Source: Schaalia radingae
GTDB lineage: Bacteria > Actinomycetota > Actinomycetes > Actinomycetales > Actinomycetaceae
Assembly (NCBI RefSeq): GCF_900106055.1
Contig: NZ_LT629792.1
Coordinates: 868,001-932,000, forward strand
Length of the DNA stretch: 64,000 bases
Direction of reading: 5' to 3'
Part shown: positions 37,666-45,746 of the stretch, piece after piece
Layout: every line of letters starts with the position of its first letter
How positions within the stretch are numbered: the stretch's first letter is position 1
Program-made: the position numbers and the translations under genes
Notes under the pieces: generated by a model
What the model saw: the letters and a program-made list of their open reading frames with translations, nothing else
The model's database searches: none
What the model was told of the DNA's origin: nothing

Positions 37666-37677
37666 ACAAGTGTTCGA
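37662..37677 (+). promoter_or_regulatory. LexA box 2, upstream of the LysM gene
   Basis: TCGTACAAGTGTTCGA matches 13 of 16 positions of TCGAACATATGTTCGA, with a perfect right half-site. It shares its last base with box 3, so two LexA dimers would lie side by side about 15 bp apart. Confidence 0.65.
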
Positions 37678-37692
37678 CGAACATTTGTACGA
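37677..37692 (+). promoter_or_regulatory. LexA box 3, upstream of the LysM gene
   Basis: ACGAACATTTGTACGA matches 13 of 16 positions of the SOS box, with a perfect left half-site. Boxes 2 and 3 are mirror images, and together form a nearly perfect 27-bp palindrome from 37664 to 37690, with two imperfect base pairs around a single central base. Confidence 0.65.
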
Positions 37693-37714
37693 CGATTGAA
37701 AGTGAGGGATTCTC

Positions 37715-38197
37715 ATGAGCGCTGCGATTCTTGGAGCAGCTCGAACCGAACACTCCACAACGCGTCATGCTGCGAATCTGCATGTGGTGGACACCGGCGA
37801 ACTCGCGACAGTTCGTGACATCTCCACTGCACCGTCTCTTCAACGCAAGCGTGCTCGCCTGCTGGAAGAAGACCCCGCCATTCGTCGTCATCCTGTTTTC
37901 GCGCGACATCGCGAGGCAGCCACGCCGCGGCTCACTCTTCGCTCTGTGGTGTGCACACTGAGCACATTGGCTGCCGCCACGACACTGAGCGTGGGTGCCG
38001 GTCTGTATTTCCAGCCAGACGACTACTCGGGGCCGACCGTGGCGCATTCGGTGACGAATGGAGAGTCAGTGTGGAGCCTTGCTCAAGCCGTGGATACTTC
38101 CCGCCCGCTCGAGCAGGTTGTTGTCGACATTGAGCGCCTCAATGACATTGACGGTCCTCTTCAGGTGGGGCAGCGTCTGCAAATCCCAGCAGAGTAG
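37715..38197 (+). CDS. LysM membrane protein divergent from lexA, candidate SOS division inhibitor
   Basis: The 160-residue protein has a cytoplasmic N-terminal region, one TM segment at about 78-99, and an extracellular LysM peptidoglycan-binding domain at about 109-158 (G-E-S-V-W-S-L-A near 116-123, ending L-Q-V-G-Q-R-L-Q-I-P). Position and build match YneA of Bacillus and Rv2719c/ChiZ of Mycobacterium, small LysM membrane proteins next to lexA that stop division after DNA damage. Two LexA boxes cover its promoter. No hydrolase domain is present. The function is inferred from context and family, not shown. GAGGGA precedes the ATG. Confidence 0.8.
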   Translation: MSAAILGAARTEHSTTRHAANLHVVDTGELATVRDISTAPSLQRKRARLLEEDPAIRRHPVFARHREAATPRLTLRSVVCTLSTLAAATTLSVGAGLYFQPDDYSGPTVAHSVTNGESVWSLAQAVDTSRPLEQVVVDIERLNDIDGPLQVGQRLQIPAE

Positions 38198-38284
38198 GAT
38201 TGCGAGCCTGTTGTCACTGTGTCTCGTGTTGCAAATGAGGTGTGAAAACTCGTAGCGTTGAGCTAACACTAGATGGAGGCTCGC

Positions 38285-38908
38285 GTGCACTGCCCCTTTT
38301 GCCATAATCCTGACTCACGTGTCGTAGACACCAGGATCGCTGATGACGGAGCGTCAATTCGACGCCGCCGCGAATGCACTGTGTGCAAGAAGCGCTTCAC
38401 CACGATTGAAACCTCCTCATTCCAGGTCGTCAAAAACTCAGGAGCAGTTGAGCCTTTCTCCCGAAACAAGGTTATCGCCGGCGTGCGTAAAGCATGCCAG
38501 GGAAGGCCAGTTACAGATCACGACCTCGCATTGCTCGCTCAACAAGTAGAAGAGCATCTGCGATCCAGTGGCGTCTCGAACGTCTCGTCAGAAGAAGTGG
38601 GCAAAGCAATTCTGCCGTTCCTGTCTCAACTCGATGAGATCGCATTCCTGCGGTTCGCATCTGTCTACCGCTCGTATAACTCGCTCGAAGACTTCGAAGA
38701 TGCGATTGCGCAGCTGCGCCTGCAGCGCCAGGAAAATGACGATGCTGACAAGACGGCCGATGACAAGGAAGCAACGGTGTCTACCCCCGGCAACACCCGC
38801 GACAGTGCGGCTGGGGTACCGCAGCACACTGGAGTGCGCAAGCAGCACGCCCGAAAGCCTCGCAAGAAGCAGATCAGAGAAGAAGAGCCCACACTGCTCG
38901 ACTCCTAA
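38285..38908 (+). CDS. nrdR: Transcriptional repressor NrdR
   Basis: NrdR senses (d)ATP and represses ribonucleotide reductase genes. The 207-residue protein has the zinc ribbon Cys3, Cys6, Cys31, Cys34 and an ATP-cone domain at about 49-139. The GTG at 38285 is used because GGAGG precedes it and the family starts with M-H-C-P-F-C; an in-frame ATG four codons earlier is part of the ribosome binding site. The protein runs about 55 residues past the usual end, in an Asp-rich then Lys/Arg-rich tail. It lies 87 bases after the LysM gene and may share its SOS-controlled transcript. Confidence 0.95.
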   Translation: MHCPFCHNPDSRVVDTRIADDGASIRRRRECTVCKKRFTTIETSSFQVVKNSGAVEPFSRNKVIAGVRKACQGRPVTDHDLALLAQQVEEHLRSSGVSNVSSEEVGKAILPFLSQLDEIAFLRFASVYRSYNSLEDFEDAIAQLRLQRQENDDADKTADDKEATVSTPGNTRDSAAGVPQHTGVRKQHARKPRKKQIREEEPTLLDS

Positions 38909-38939
38909 TCGCCAGCGTGGGTTCCTACAACCGAGCGGC

Positions 38940-40751
38940 CTACTTGTCGCTGCGGCTCGAATCCTGATCGCGGTGCGAATCTCCCTGCCGTTTATCACGC
39001 AGACGCTCCACTGCAGCAGACACGGCAGACTGAGCCTGGTCGACAACCTCCTGGGCCTGCTGGGCAAGGTCAGCGGCACGCGACTGCATCGACAAAATAT
39101 CCTCACGCACCCTGCGGCGCATCACCTTGCCGATCTGAGAGCGCGGCAACTCATTGAGGACAACGAGTTGTCGTGGCAGCGCATAGTGCGACAGTGACTT
39201 TTCAGCCCACGTGCGAATGTCATCCAACGTGACAGAGGCGCCCGCCTCCAGCACAATCGCTGCAGCAACCGACTCGCCCGACTTCTTGTCAGGCAATCCC
39301 ACCACGGCAACATCGCGAACACCTGGCATTGAGCGCACCGCATCTTCAACCTGGCTCGGGAACACCTTGAAGCCCGACGAATTGATCATCTCCTTGCGGC
39401 GGTCGGCCATCGTGATGAAACCGTCATCAAGGACCACCAGATCGCCCGTGCGCAGCCACCCGTCAATCAGTGTCTGTTCGGTTTCATCCTCACGGTTCCA
39501 ATAACCGGCAAACACCTGGGGACCTTTGACGATCAATTCACCGATCTGACCGTCGGGAACATCCTCGTCAATGTTGTCAGGATTGACAATTCGCACCTCG
39601 GTGGACGGGAAGGGCAGACCCAGCGTGCCGGGGCGGCGCGCGGGGGAAAGCGGCGAACCCAAGATAATCGGGCTTGCTTCCGTCATGCCGTAGCCCTCCA
39701 CGATCAGGCCCCTGCTGGTTTCTTCCCAGCGGGCCGCAAGCTCACCATCCAGCGGCATCGCGCCCGAGATCGCAAATCGGACTGACGTGAGATCGGAATC
39801 AAGTTCTTCTGCCGCATCCAGGATGCGCTCATACATCGGCGGAACGCCGACGAAGAAGGTACACGGCAAACGCTTTTGTGCAGTCAGCAACATCGCGGTG
39901 TCGAACTTCGGGAAAAGCGCCAACGTTGCGCCCAGGCGGATACCTGCCATAAACGAAACACCGAAGCCAAAGGCGTGGAAGAGAGGGAGCACGCAGTACA
40001 CAACCTCAGAGCCCTCGTGTAGATCTGGAACCCAGGCAATATCCTGCGCCACATTCGCCATGATGTTGCGGTGCGTAATCGTCGCAGCTTTCGGAGTGCC
40101 TGTCGTGCCGCCTGTATGCAGCAACAGCGCAGCATCGTCGGGGCGAGCAGGACTGTCACCGGACATCGGCTCGGCATGCTCAACCAACGTGTCCCACGAG
40201 GGTACATAGGCGGGAACTGGAGCGGAGATCTCCTGACGTTTTTCCCGCGCAGCCTTAACCGGCAAGCTCAGCAGGAAACGCGTCACCTTCGGCATGGCGT
40301 GCGTCAAATCCATTGCGAAAACCCTGCCGGTTCCGCGCAGAAAAGCCAGCTTGTCCACCACTTTTTCCCACGCGATAGCGACGCGCGCACCATGACGGTC
40401 AAAAGATTCGTGAATTTCGCGCTCAGGTGCCAGCGGATTGTGCTCCACCACAACAGCACCCACGTACAGCGCTGCGTACACCGCCACAATGTGCTGTGGG
40501 CAGTTCGGCATCAGAATTGCCACGCGATCGCCTGGCCGCACACCGGCTCTCTTCAGCACCGTCGCACCCTGCCGAGCCTGCTTCACCAACTCCTGATAAG
40601 TGGTCGGGCGTGAGAAGAAATCTAGCGCCACGCGGTTCGGATAACGCGAAGCGACATCCTCAAGAACGTCGGTTATGCGGTGGTCCTTGATGTCAACAGA
40701 GTAAGGAATGCCAGGGGCGTACCCAGCCTGAAGCTGATGCATCAGTGTCAT
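38940..40751 (-). CDS. fadD: Long-chain fatty-acid-CoA ligase
   Basis: An AMP-forming acyl-CoA synthetase that activates fatty acids for lipid synthesis or degradation. The 603-residue protein has the P-loop-like HTGGTTGTPKA (212-222), the VEGYGMTEASP adenylate motif, GWLRTGDLVVLDDGFI and the C-terminal domain with the catalytic Lys in RSQIGKVMRR. About 45 residues beyond the normal end form a Gln/Ala/Arg-rich helical tail. AGGAGGAA precedes the ATG. A hairpin separates it from the upstream serA gene, so it probably has its own promoter (TAAATT box about 25 bases upstream). Confidence 0.9.
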   Translation of the reverse strand: MTLMHQLQAGYAPGIPYSVDIKDHRITDVLEDVASRYPNRVALDFFSRPTTYQELVKQARQGATVLKRAGVRPGDRVAILMPNCPQHIVAVYAALYVGAVVVEHNPLAPEREIHESFDRHGARVAIAWEKVVDKLAFLRGTGRVFAMDLTHAMPKVTRFLLSLPVKAAREKRQEISAPVPAYVPSWDTLVEHAEPMSGDSPARPDDAALLLHTGGTTGTPKAATITHRNIMANVAQDIAWVPDLHEGSEVVYCVLPLFHAFGFGVSFMAGIRLGATLALFPKFDTAMLLTAQKRLPCTFFVGVPPMYERILDAAEELDSDLTSVRFAISGAMPLDGELAARWEETSRGLIVEGYGMTEASPIILGSPLSPARRPGTLGLPFPSTEVRIVNPDNIDEDVPDGQIGELIVKGPQVFAGYWNREDETEQTLIDGWLRTGDLVVLDDGFITMADRRKEMINSSGFKVFPSQVEDAVRSMPGVRDVAVVGLPDKKSGESVAAAIVLEAGASVTLDDIRTWAEKSLSHYALPRQLVVLNELPRSQIGKVMRRRVREDILSMQSRAADLAQQAQEVVDQAQSAVSAAVERLRDKRQGDSHRDQDSSRSDK

Positions 40752-40782
40752 TGTTCCTCCTGGATCGTGCCACTAGAATTTA

Positions 40783-40811
40783 CCTGCCCTACGGTAGCGT
40801 AGGTTGGCAGG
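40783..40811 (-). terminator. Probable terminator after serA
   Basis: CCTGCC-CTACG pairs with CGTAG-GTT-GGCAGG around a GTAG loop, an 11-bp stem with one 3-base bulge. It sits 22 bases beyond the serA stop on the minus strand. Only a weak T/A-rich tail follows. Confidence 0.55.
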
Positions 40812-40832
40812 CCAGGAGAAACGCGTATCACA

Positions 40833-42038
40833 CTACAAACTGGTCACGGTCAGACGAATCGTATCGTCCATCGACTCAATGGCATGAAGAGCCTCACGCG
40901 GCAATTCCGAAGAAATGTCGGTCAGGGCGTAGCCCACAAACCCCTGCGTCGACAGAATCTGGCCGTCAATGTTGGCCCCGGACTCAGCAAATGTCTGGTT
41001 GATCAAAGCCAAAACGCCGGGCGTATTGCGGTGAATGAGCGCAATCCGGTAACGCGACTGTGCCGAAGCCGCAAGCTGCAGATTCGGCAGATTCACACTC
41101 ATATCCGTCGACCCTGTCGTCAGATAATCGCACAGCTTTGTTGACACAAAGTGTCCGATGTCCAGCTGAGCCTCTTCGGTGGAGCCACCCACGTGCGGCG
41201 TCAAAATCACGTTATCCATCCCCACCAGCGGCGAGGAGAACGGCTGGCCATTCTTCTTCGGCTCCTGCGGGAACACGTCGATAGCGGCGCCCGCCAGATG
41301 ACGAGACAACAAGTGTGAGCGCAGCGCGTCAATATCCACCACGAACCCGCGCGACAGGTTGATGAAAACCGCCCCGCTCTTCATCATGTCGAATTCTTTT
41401 TCGCCAAACAGATTCCGGTTCTGCGGTGCGCCGTCAACATGGATCGACACAATATCCGCCTCACGCAACACCGATTCCATCGTCGGCATCTGCGTGGCGT
41501 TGCCCAGGGCGAGTCGCTCCGCAATGTCGTAAAAAATAACGTTCAGCCCCATCGCCTCGGCCAGCACTGACAACTGCGTGCCGATGTTGCCGTAGCCGAT
41601 AATGCCCAGGGTGCGTCCGCGCACTTCGTGCGATCCGTCCGAACTCTTCTCCCACACGCCGCGGTGCAGACGCGAGTTCTTGACCGTGACACGACGCGTC
41701 AAGTCAATGATCAAACCGATCGCCAGTTCCACAACTGAACGGGTGTTGGAATACGGAGCGTTGAACACGGCGATACCGTGCTTGGTGGCCGTGGAAAGAT
41801 CAATCTGGTTCGTCCCAATACAGAAAGCACCAATTGCTTGAAGCTGAGGGTTCGCTTCAATGGCACGCTGTGTGACACGGGTCTTGGACCGCACGCCCAC
41901 CATGTCAAAACCGTGAAGCGCCTCAATCAACTCATTTTCGTCCAGGGCACCGCTCACGCGTTCAACCTCGACATTGTGATCTGCGAAGATTTGATCAGCG
42001 TCAGCGTGAGGATTTTCAAGCAAGAGAACACGAGTCAT
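40833..42038 (-). CDS. serA: D-3-phosphoglycerate dehydrogenase with C-terminal ACT domain
   Basis: SerA oxidises 3-phosphoglycerate in the first step of serine synthesis. The 401-residue protein has the dinucleotide motif G-Y-G-N-I-G at 148-153 and the catalytic Arg230, Glu259 and His282 (H-V-G-G-S-T-E-E-A). An ACT domain at about 325-401 is the serine feedback site in related enzymes. It lacks the extra ASB domain of the roughly 530-residue mycobacterial enzyme and so resembles the E. coli type. The ATG lacks a ribosome binding site; GAATAT ends six bases before it. Confidence 0.93.
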   Translation of the reverse strand: MTRVLLLENPHADADQIFADHNVEVERVSGALDENELIEALHGFDMVGVRSKTRVTQRAIEANPQLQAIGAFCIGTNQIDLSTATKHGIAVFNAPYSNTRSVVELAIGLIIDLTRRVTVKNSRLHRGVWEKSSDGSHEVRGRTLGIIGYGNIGTQLSVLAEAMGLNVIFYDIAERLALGNATQMPTMESVLREADIVSIHVDGAPQNRNLFGEKEFDMMKSGAVFINLSRGFVVDIDALRSHLLSRHLAGAAIDVFPQEPKKNGQPFSSPLVGMDNVILTPHVGGSTEEAQLDIGHFVSTKLCDYLTTGSTDMSVNLPNLQLAASAQSRYRIALIHRNTPGVLALINQTFAESGANIDGQILSTQGFVGYALTDISSELPREALHAIESMDDTIRLTVTSL

Positions 42039-42044
42039 AAGCTC

Positions 42045-42050
42045 ATATTC
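42045..42050 (-). promoter_or_regulatory. Probable -10 element of serA (leaderless)
   Basis: On the minus strand GAATAT is six bases before the serA ATG, and a -35-like CTGACT lies 18 bases further upstream. No Shine-Dalgarno sequence is present. Confidence 0.45.
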
Positions 42051-42070
42051 TCACAAAGGTGACCTGAAAG

Positions 42071-44356
42071 TCAGTTCTGTTCAAGTCCGGACAGAACCTG
42101 TCCGCTGGAGACGATATGCAGGCGCTGAGTGGACCGCGTCAGCGCCACAAAAAGATCACCCGGCCCGTCGCCCAGAATCTCAGACGGCTCCACCACGATA
42201 ACTGAGTCAAACTCCAGCCCCTTCGCAGCCGTCGCACTCAGCACTGCGACCCGCTCACTGAGAGTGGTGTGCCCATCTGCGTCAGCGTTCCACTGGTCGG
42301 CGCGCTCCGATCCCATGATGATGGCCAGGCGCCCTCGTCCATTCCCAACCGTGTGGTCAAGTACGGACAATTCTCGCCGGATCGCCTCACGCGTCGGCTC
42401 CCACATGTCGTCTGTTTCAGGTGACGAGGGTGGCTGGTGCTCCTGCGCGAGATGCGTGAGCTCATAGGCATCGGTCACATCACGCACAGCCTGAAGCTCA
42501 CCGGACATGGGTTCGCCTACCGCCGCCATAACGCGCTGAGCACGGTCAATGAGCTGGCGAGGCGTGCGATACGAGATCGTCAGCACATACTCCTCACTCA
42601 AGGCGCGCGCAGCTGGCCCAAGAGCCTCGTGCCACGTGGACGGGCGATCATGTCCGCGACGCTGATCCAGATCACCGACGACAGTAAACGAGCGGGACGG
42701 GCAGCGGCGCAACAGAGCGCGCCACGCCATAGGGGAGAGCTCCTGAGCCTCATCCACGACGATATGCCCATATGTCCACGACCGGTCGCGTCGCGCACGC
42801 TCAGCCAGTGAGGAATGAGATTCCCCTTCACGTGTCGCATCAGCCAGCATCTGAGCCGTAACGATACCGTCGCCCAGGTTTTGGCGCTCAATGGCTTCGC
42901 GCGCATATGCCAGACGCTCGGCGCGCTCATTATTCTCACGTTCACGCAGGGCCGAGGATGTCCCCAGCAGCTCCGCACACTCATCAAGCAGAGGAATATC
43001 ACTGACTGTCAGCGGGGAACCTTTCGGGCGCCGAAGCCCAGCAATCTCATCGAAAGTGAGGCGATTGGGAACCGAAGCGTTGAGCTGTTCCAGATAGCCC
43101 GGGCGAGCAAAAATCCTCTCCAGCAACGTGAGTGGAGAAGTCGGCATCCACGCCAGGTTGATGGCGCGACGAGCATCCACCGAATCACGGATCTCCTGAC
43201 GCCACATCTCCACGTCGTTGCCGTCCACGTCATGCACCCCTTCGCGCGAACGGCGATCACGTTCATCGGCAGCCAGTCGGCGCGCCAGAACATCCATGAG
43301 CTCCAGCGCAAAACCGTCACGCGCCTCATTATGGGGCTTGCCCGTGCGGCGGGCGTGAGCATGTGCAGCGCGGATATCCTCTACGGTCAGCGTGACGGTG
43401 CGTGACCACACGCGCAGCTCCTGATCAGCGTCAGGTACGCGCTGCAGCCCCTTGACTGCGCGGCGAATAATCGACTGCCACACCGCCTTGCCTTTGATGC
43501 GTGCCACGCGCTCGCTGTCGTGGGCCTGTGCATGGAATCCGGGCAGCAGGTCACCCATCGTCACGGACACGACGCCTGTTTCACCTAGAGACGGCAATAC
43601 CTGCTCGATGTAGCGCAGGAAAACGTGGGAGGGGCCGATCAGGAGGACACCGGAATGCTGGAGCCTGTCACGCTGTGTGTACAGCAGGTAGGCGGCGCGA
43701 TGCAGCGCAACAGCGGTCTTCCCGGTTCCCGGACCACCCTGAACGATGACCAGGCCGGAATCTTCTGAGCGGATCACGCTGTCCTGCTCGGCCTGAATGG
43801 TCGACACAATGTCGGTCATGTGGCCCTGACGGGCTTCGCTCAGTGCGGACATGAGTGCGCCTTCGCCCTGGAGCGTCATATTCCGTTTGTTTGCGGCCTC
43901 CTGATCCAGTGCTTCATCTTCGATTGCGGTGACGCGGCGGGCTCGGGTGGTCAGGTGGCGCCGCCGGATTACACCTTGTGGATCAATGGCCGTCGCCTGG
44001 TAAAAGGGTCGCGAAGCGGGGGCGCGCCAGTCAATCAGCATGGGTTCGCCCTCGGCAGTTGAGATGCCGATGCGACCCACATAGTGAGTGAGGTCATCTT
44101 CCATGTCGATCCGGCCGAACACCAGGCGGTCCTCCACCTGATCGAGGCGCTCACGCAGGTCAGAAAAGTGTGCTGAGAGCACGTCACGTTCTGTGAATCC
44201 CTGAGCGTTGCCGACACCATGCTGGCGGTGGGCGCGTTCCTGCGCCAGACGGTACTCATCCTTCAACTGGTCAAGTCGGTGGTACGTCGCATCAACGACA
44301 GCCTGCTCATGAGCAATCTCGGGGTCCTGTGAGCCTGCGTCGACGGGTTCGAACAT
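42071..44356 (-). CDS. helR: HelD/HelR-like RNA polymerase recycling ATPase
   Basis: HelD-family proteins resemble UvrD helicases but dissociate RNA polymerase from DNA. The actinobacterial HelR form confers rifampicin tolerance by displacing the drug-bound enzyme. The 761-residue protein has the family's N-terminal coiled coil (about 15-75), the diagnostic LIDWRAPASRPFY at 107-119, Walker A G-G-P-G-T-G-K-T at 207-214, and later helicase motifs VVDEAQELSPMAW, VVGDLDQR and AAKGLEFDSVIVVEP. No canonical rifampicin-associated inverted repeat is obvious upstream. Assignment to HelR rather than another HelD class is from overall form. Confidence 0.82.
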   Translation of the reverse strand: MFEPVDAGSQDPEIAHEQAVVDATYHRLDQLKDEYRLAQERAHRQHGVGNAQGFTERDVLSAHFSDLRERLDQVEDRLVFGRIDMEDDLTHYVGRIGISTAEGEPMLIDWRAPASRPFYQATAIDPQGVIRRRHLTTRARRVTAIEDEALDQEAANKRNMTLQGEGALMSALSEARQGHMTDIVSTIQAEQDSVIRSEDSGLVIVQGGPGTGKTAVALHRAAYLLYTQRDRLQHSGVLLIGPSHVFLRYIEQVLPSLGETGVVSVTMGDLLPGFHAQAHDSERVARIKGKAVWQSIIRRAVKGLQRVPDADQELRVWSRTVTLTVEDIRAAHAHARRTGKPHNEARDGFALELMDVLARRLAADERDRRSREGVHDVDGNDVEMWRQEIRDSVDARRAINLAWMPTSPLTLLERIFARPGYLEQLNASVPNRLTFDEIAGLRRPKGSPLTVSDIPLLDECAELLGTSSALRERENNERAERLAYAREAIERQNLGDGIVTAQMLADATREGESHSSLAERARRDRSWTYGHIVVDEAQELSPMAWRALLRRCPSRSFTVVGDLDQRRGHDRPSTWHEALGPAARALSEEYVLTISYRTPRQLIDRAQRVMAAVGEPMSGELQAVRDVTDAYELTHLAQEHQPPSSPETDDMWEPTREAIRRELSVLDHTVGNGRGRLAIIMGSERADQWNADADGHTTLSERVAVLSATAAKGLEFDSVIVVEPSEILGDGPGDLFVALTRSTQRLHIVSSGQVLSGLEQN

Positions 44357-44513
44357 GCATCCTCCTGGCTAACTGACGGCATACTATTGTGCCCTATCTG
44401 GAGGACTTCGGCATATACAGCGAGATAGAAATTTCACCTTGTAGCTCAAAGCTCGCCTGAGGGCACGGATTTGGGTACCGTGGTAGTAGCGACACAGCTG
44501 AAAGGAGGCAGCG

Positions 44514-45746
44514 ATGGCTGACAATACGCTTGATCAGTTCCTGGACGACCAGGAAGCGTACGACGACGGCCCCGCCAAAGGCGCGCGTGCCCCCATTTTG
44601 CTGACACACTTTGACGGTGCGATGGATGCGGGAACCGCCGGCCACCTCGCAATCGAGCAACTGTTGCACACGCTGGACACCCAACGCGTGGCCACGTTTG
44701 AGTCGGACATGTTCATCGACTACCGCTCACACCGCCCTGTGATGAATATTGACGACTGGGTGACAACCTCTCTTGAAGTGCCTGAAATTGCACTTGACCT
44801 GGTCTACGACGATGCGGGAGTGCCGCTGCTGGTTCTCCACGGGCCTGAACCCGACGCGAAGTGGGAAACGTTCGTCCGAGCCGTGTCCCACCTTGCCGAG
44901 CAGGCAGGCGTGGAGATCTCGTTCTCGCTGCACGGCATCCCTTCCGGTGTGCCGCATACCCGGCCCACACCTGTTCATATGCACGCCACAGACGGCTCCT
45001 TGTTGCCTGAGCAGCCACAGATGTCGGGAACGATGCGCTTTCCGGCACCCATGACGTCATTCCTGCAGTCCCACCTGGCCAGTCAGGGCATTGACGGTGT
45101 CACCATGCTGGCGGCAGTGCCGTATTACATGTCTGACACGCAGTACCCGCGTGCCGCTTCAGCGCTGTTGACCTCGCTGTCGGACTACGCTGACCTGTCT
45201 CTTCCGGTTGGCGACCTGGAGCGCGGTGCCAGCGAGGAGATTGACCAGGTAACTCAGCTCATTGAGGCCAACGAGGAAGTCTCGCGTACCATCGCCGCCC
45301 TCGAAAAGCACTATGACGCGCTGGCGACCGCGTCGAACAGCACGGAAACCTTCCGGCTGCCTGACTCGGAAAGCTCCGCAATGTCGGCGGAGGACATTAC
45401 CGAGACCATCGAGGAGTTCCTGCGTACCCGCTCACAGCGTTCAGCCGAGGCTGACGCGACCAGCGCGAACACCGACGAGGCAACGCAGGGTGACGAGGAG
45501 GATCAGGTCACCATTGATGATGTCCTCGACCGCCTCGAAGAAGGTTCCTTCCACGCGCGTCCTGCTCGTGGCGCCGAAAGCGAATCATCGGCGCGCCCAT
45601 CACAGGGCCAGCGCGAAACTGTCGAGGATGTTCTGCGACGCCTGCGTGACCGCGGCAATGACAGTGAGGCAACCGAACGTAACCAGACCCTGCGCCACCG
45701 TGCCGATCCGACATGGGGACCCCCTCAGCAGCCATCCGATGACTAG
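44514..45746 (+). CDS. PAC2 family protein
   Basis: The 410-residue protein belongs to the PAC2 family, related to eukaryotic proteasome assembly chaperone 2 and common in actinobacteria. The first 270 residues form the PAC2-like alpha/beta domain (HFDGAMDAGTAGHLAIEQLL at about 33-52). About 140 residues of charged, Glu/Ser/Thr-rich sequence follow, with two short helices repeating D-x-L-x-R-L. The function in bacteria is not established. AAGGAGG precedes the ATG. It overlaps the following MFS gene by eight bases, so they form one unit; no proteasome gene is adjacent in the window. Confidence 0.85.
   Translation: MADNTLDQFLDDQEAYDDGPAKGARAPILLTHFDGAMDAGTAGHLAIEQLLHTLDTQRVATFESDMFIDYRSHRPVMNIDDWVTTSLEVPEIALDLVYDDAGVPLLVLHGPEPDAKWETFVRAVSHLAEQAGVEISFSLHGIPSGVPHTRPTPVHMHATDGSLLPEQPQMSGTMRFPAPMTSFLQSHLASQGIDGVTMLAAVPYYMSDTQYPRAASALLTSLSDYADLSLPVGDLERGASEEIDQVTQLIEANEEVSRTIAALEKHYDALATASNSTETFRLPDSESSAMSAEDITETIEEFLRTRSQRSAEADATSANTDEATQGDEEDQVTIDDVLDRLEEGSFHARPARGAESESSARPSQGQRETVEDVLRRLRDRGNDSEATERNQTLRHRADPTWGPPQQPSDD

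Noticed and set aside
42815-43405. 196-codon plus-strand open frame opposite helR
   Set aside because: The composition is that of a shadow frame, and the helR reading frame carries the conserved ATPase motifs here.
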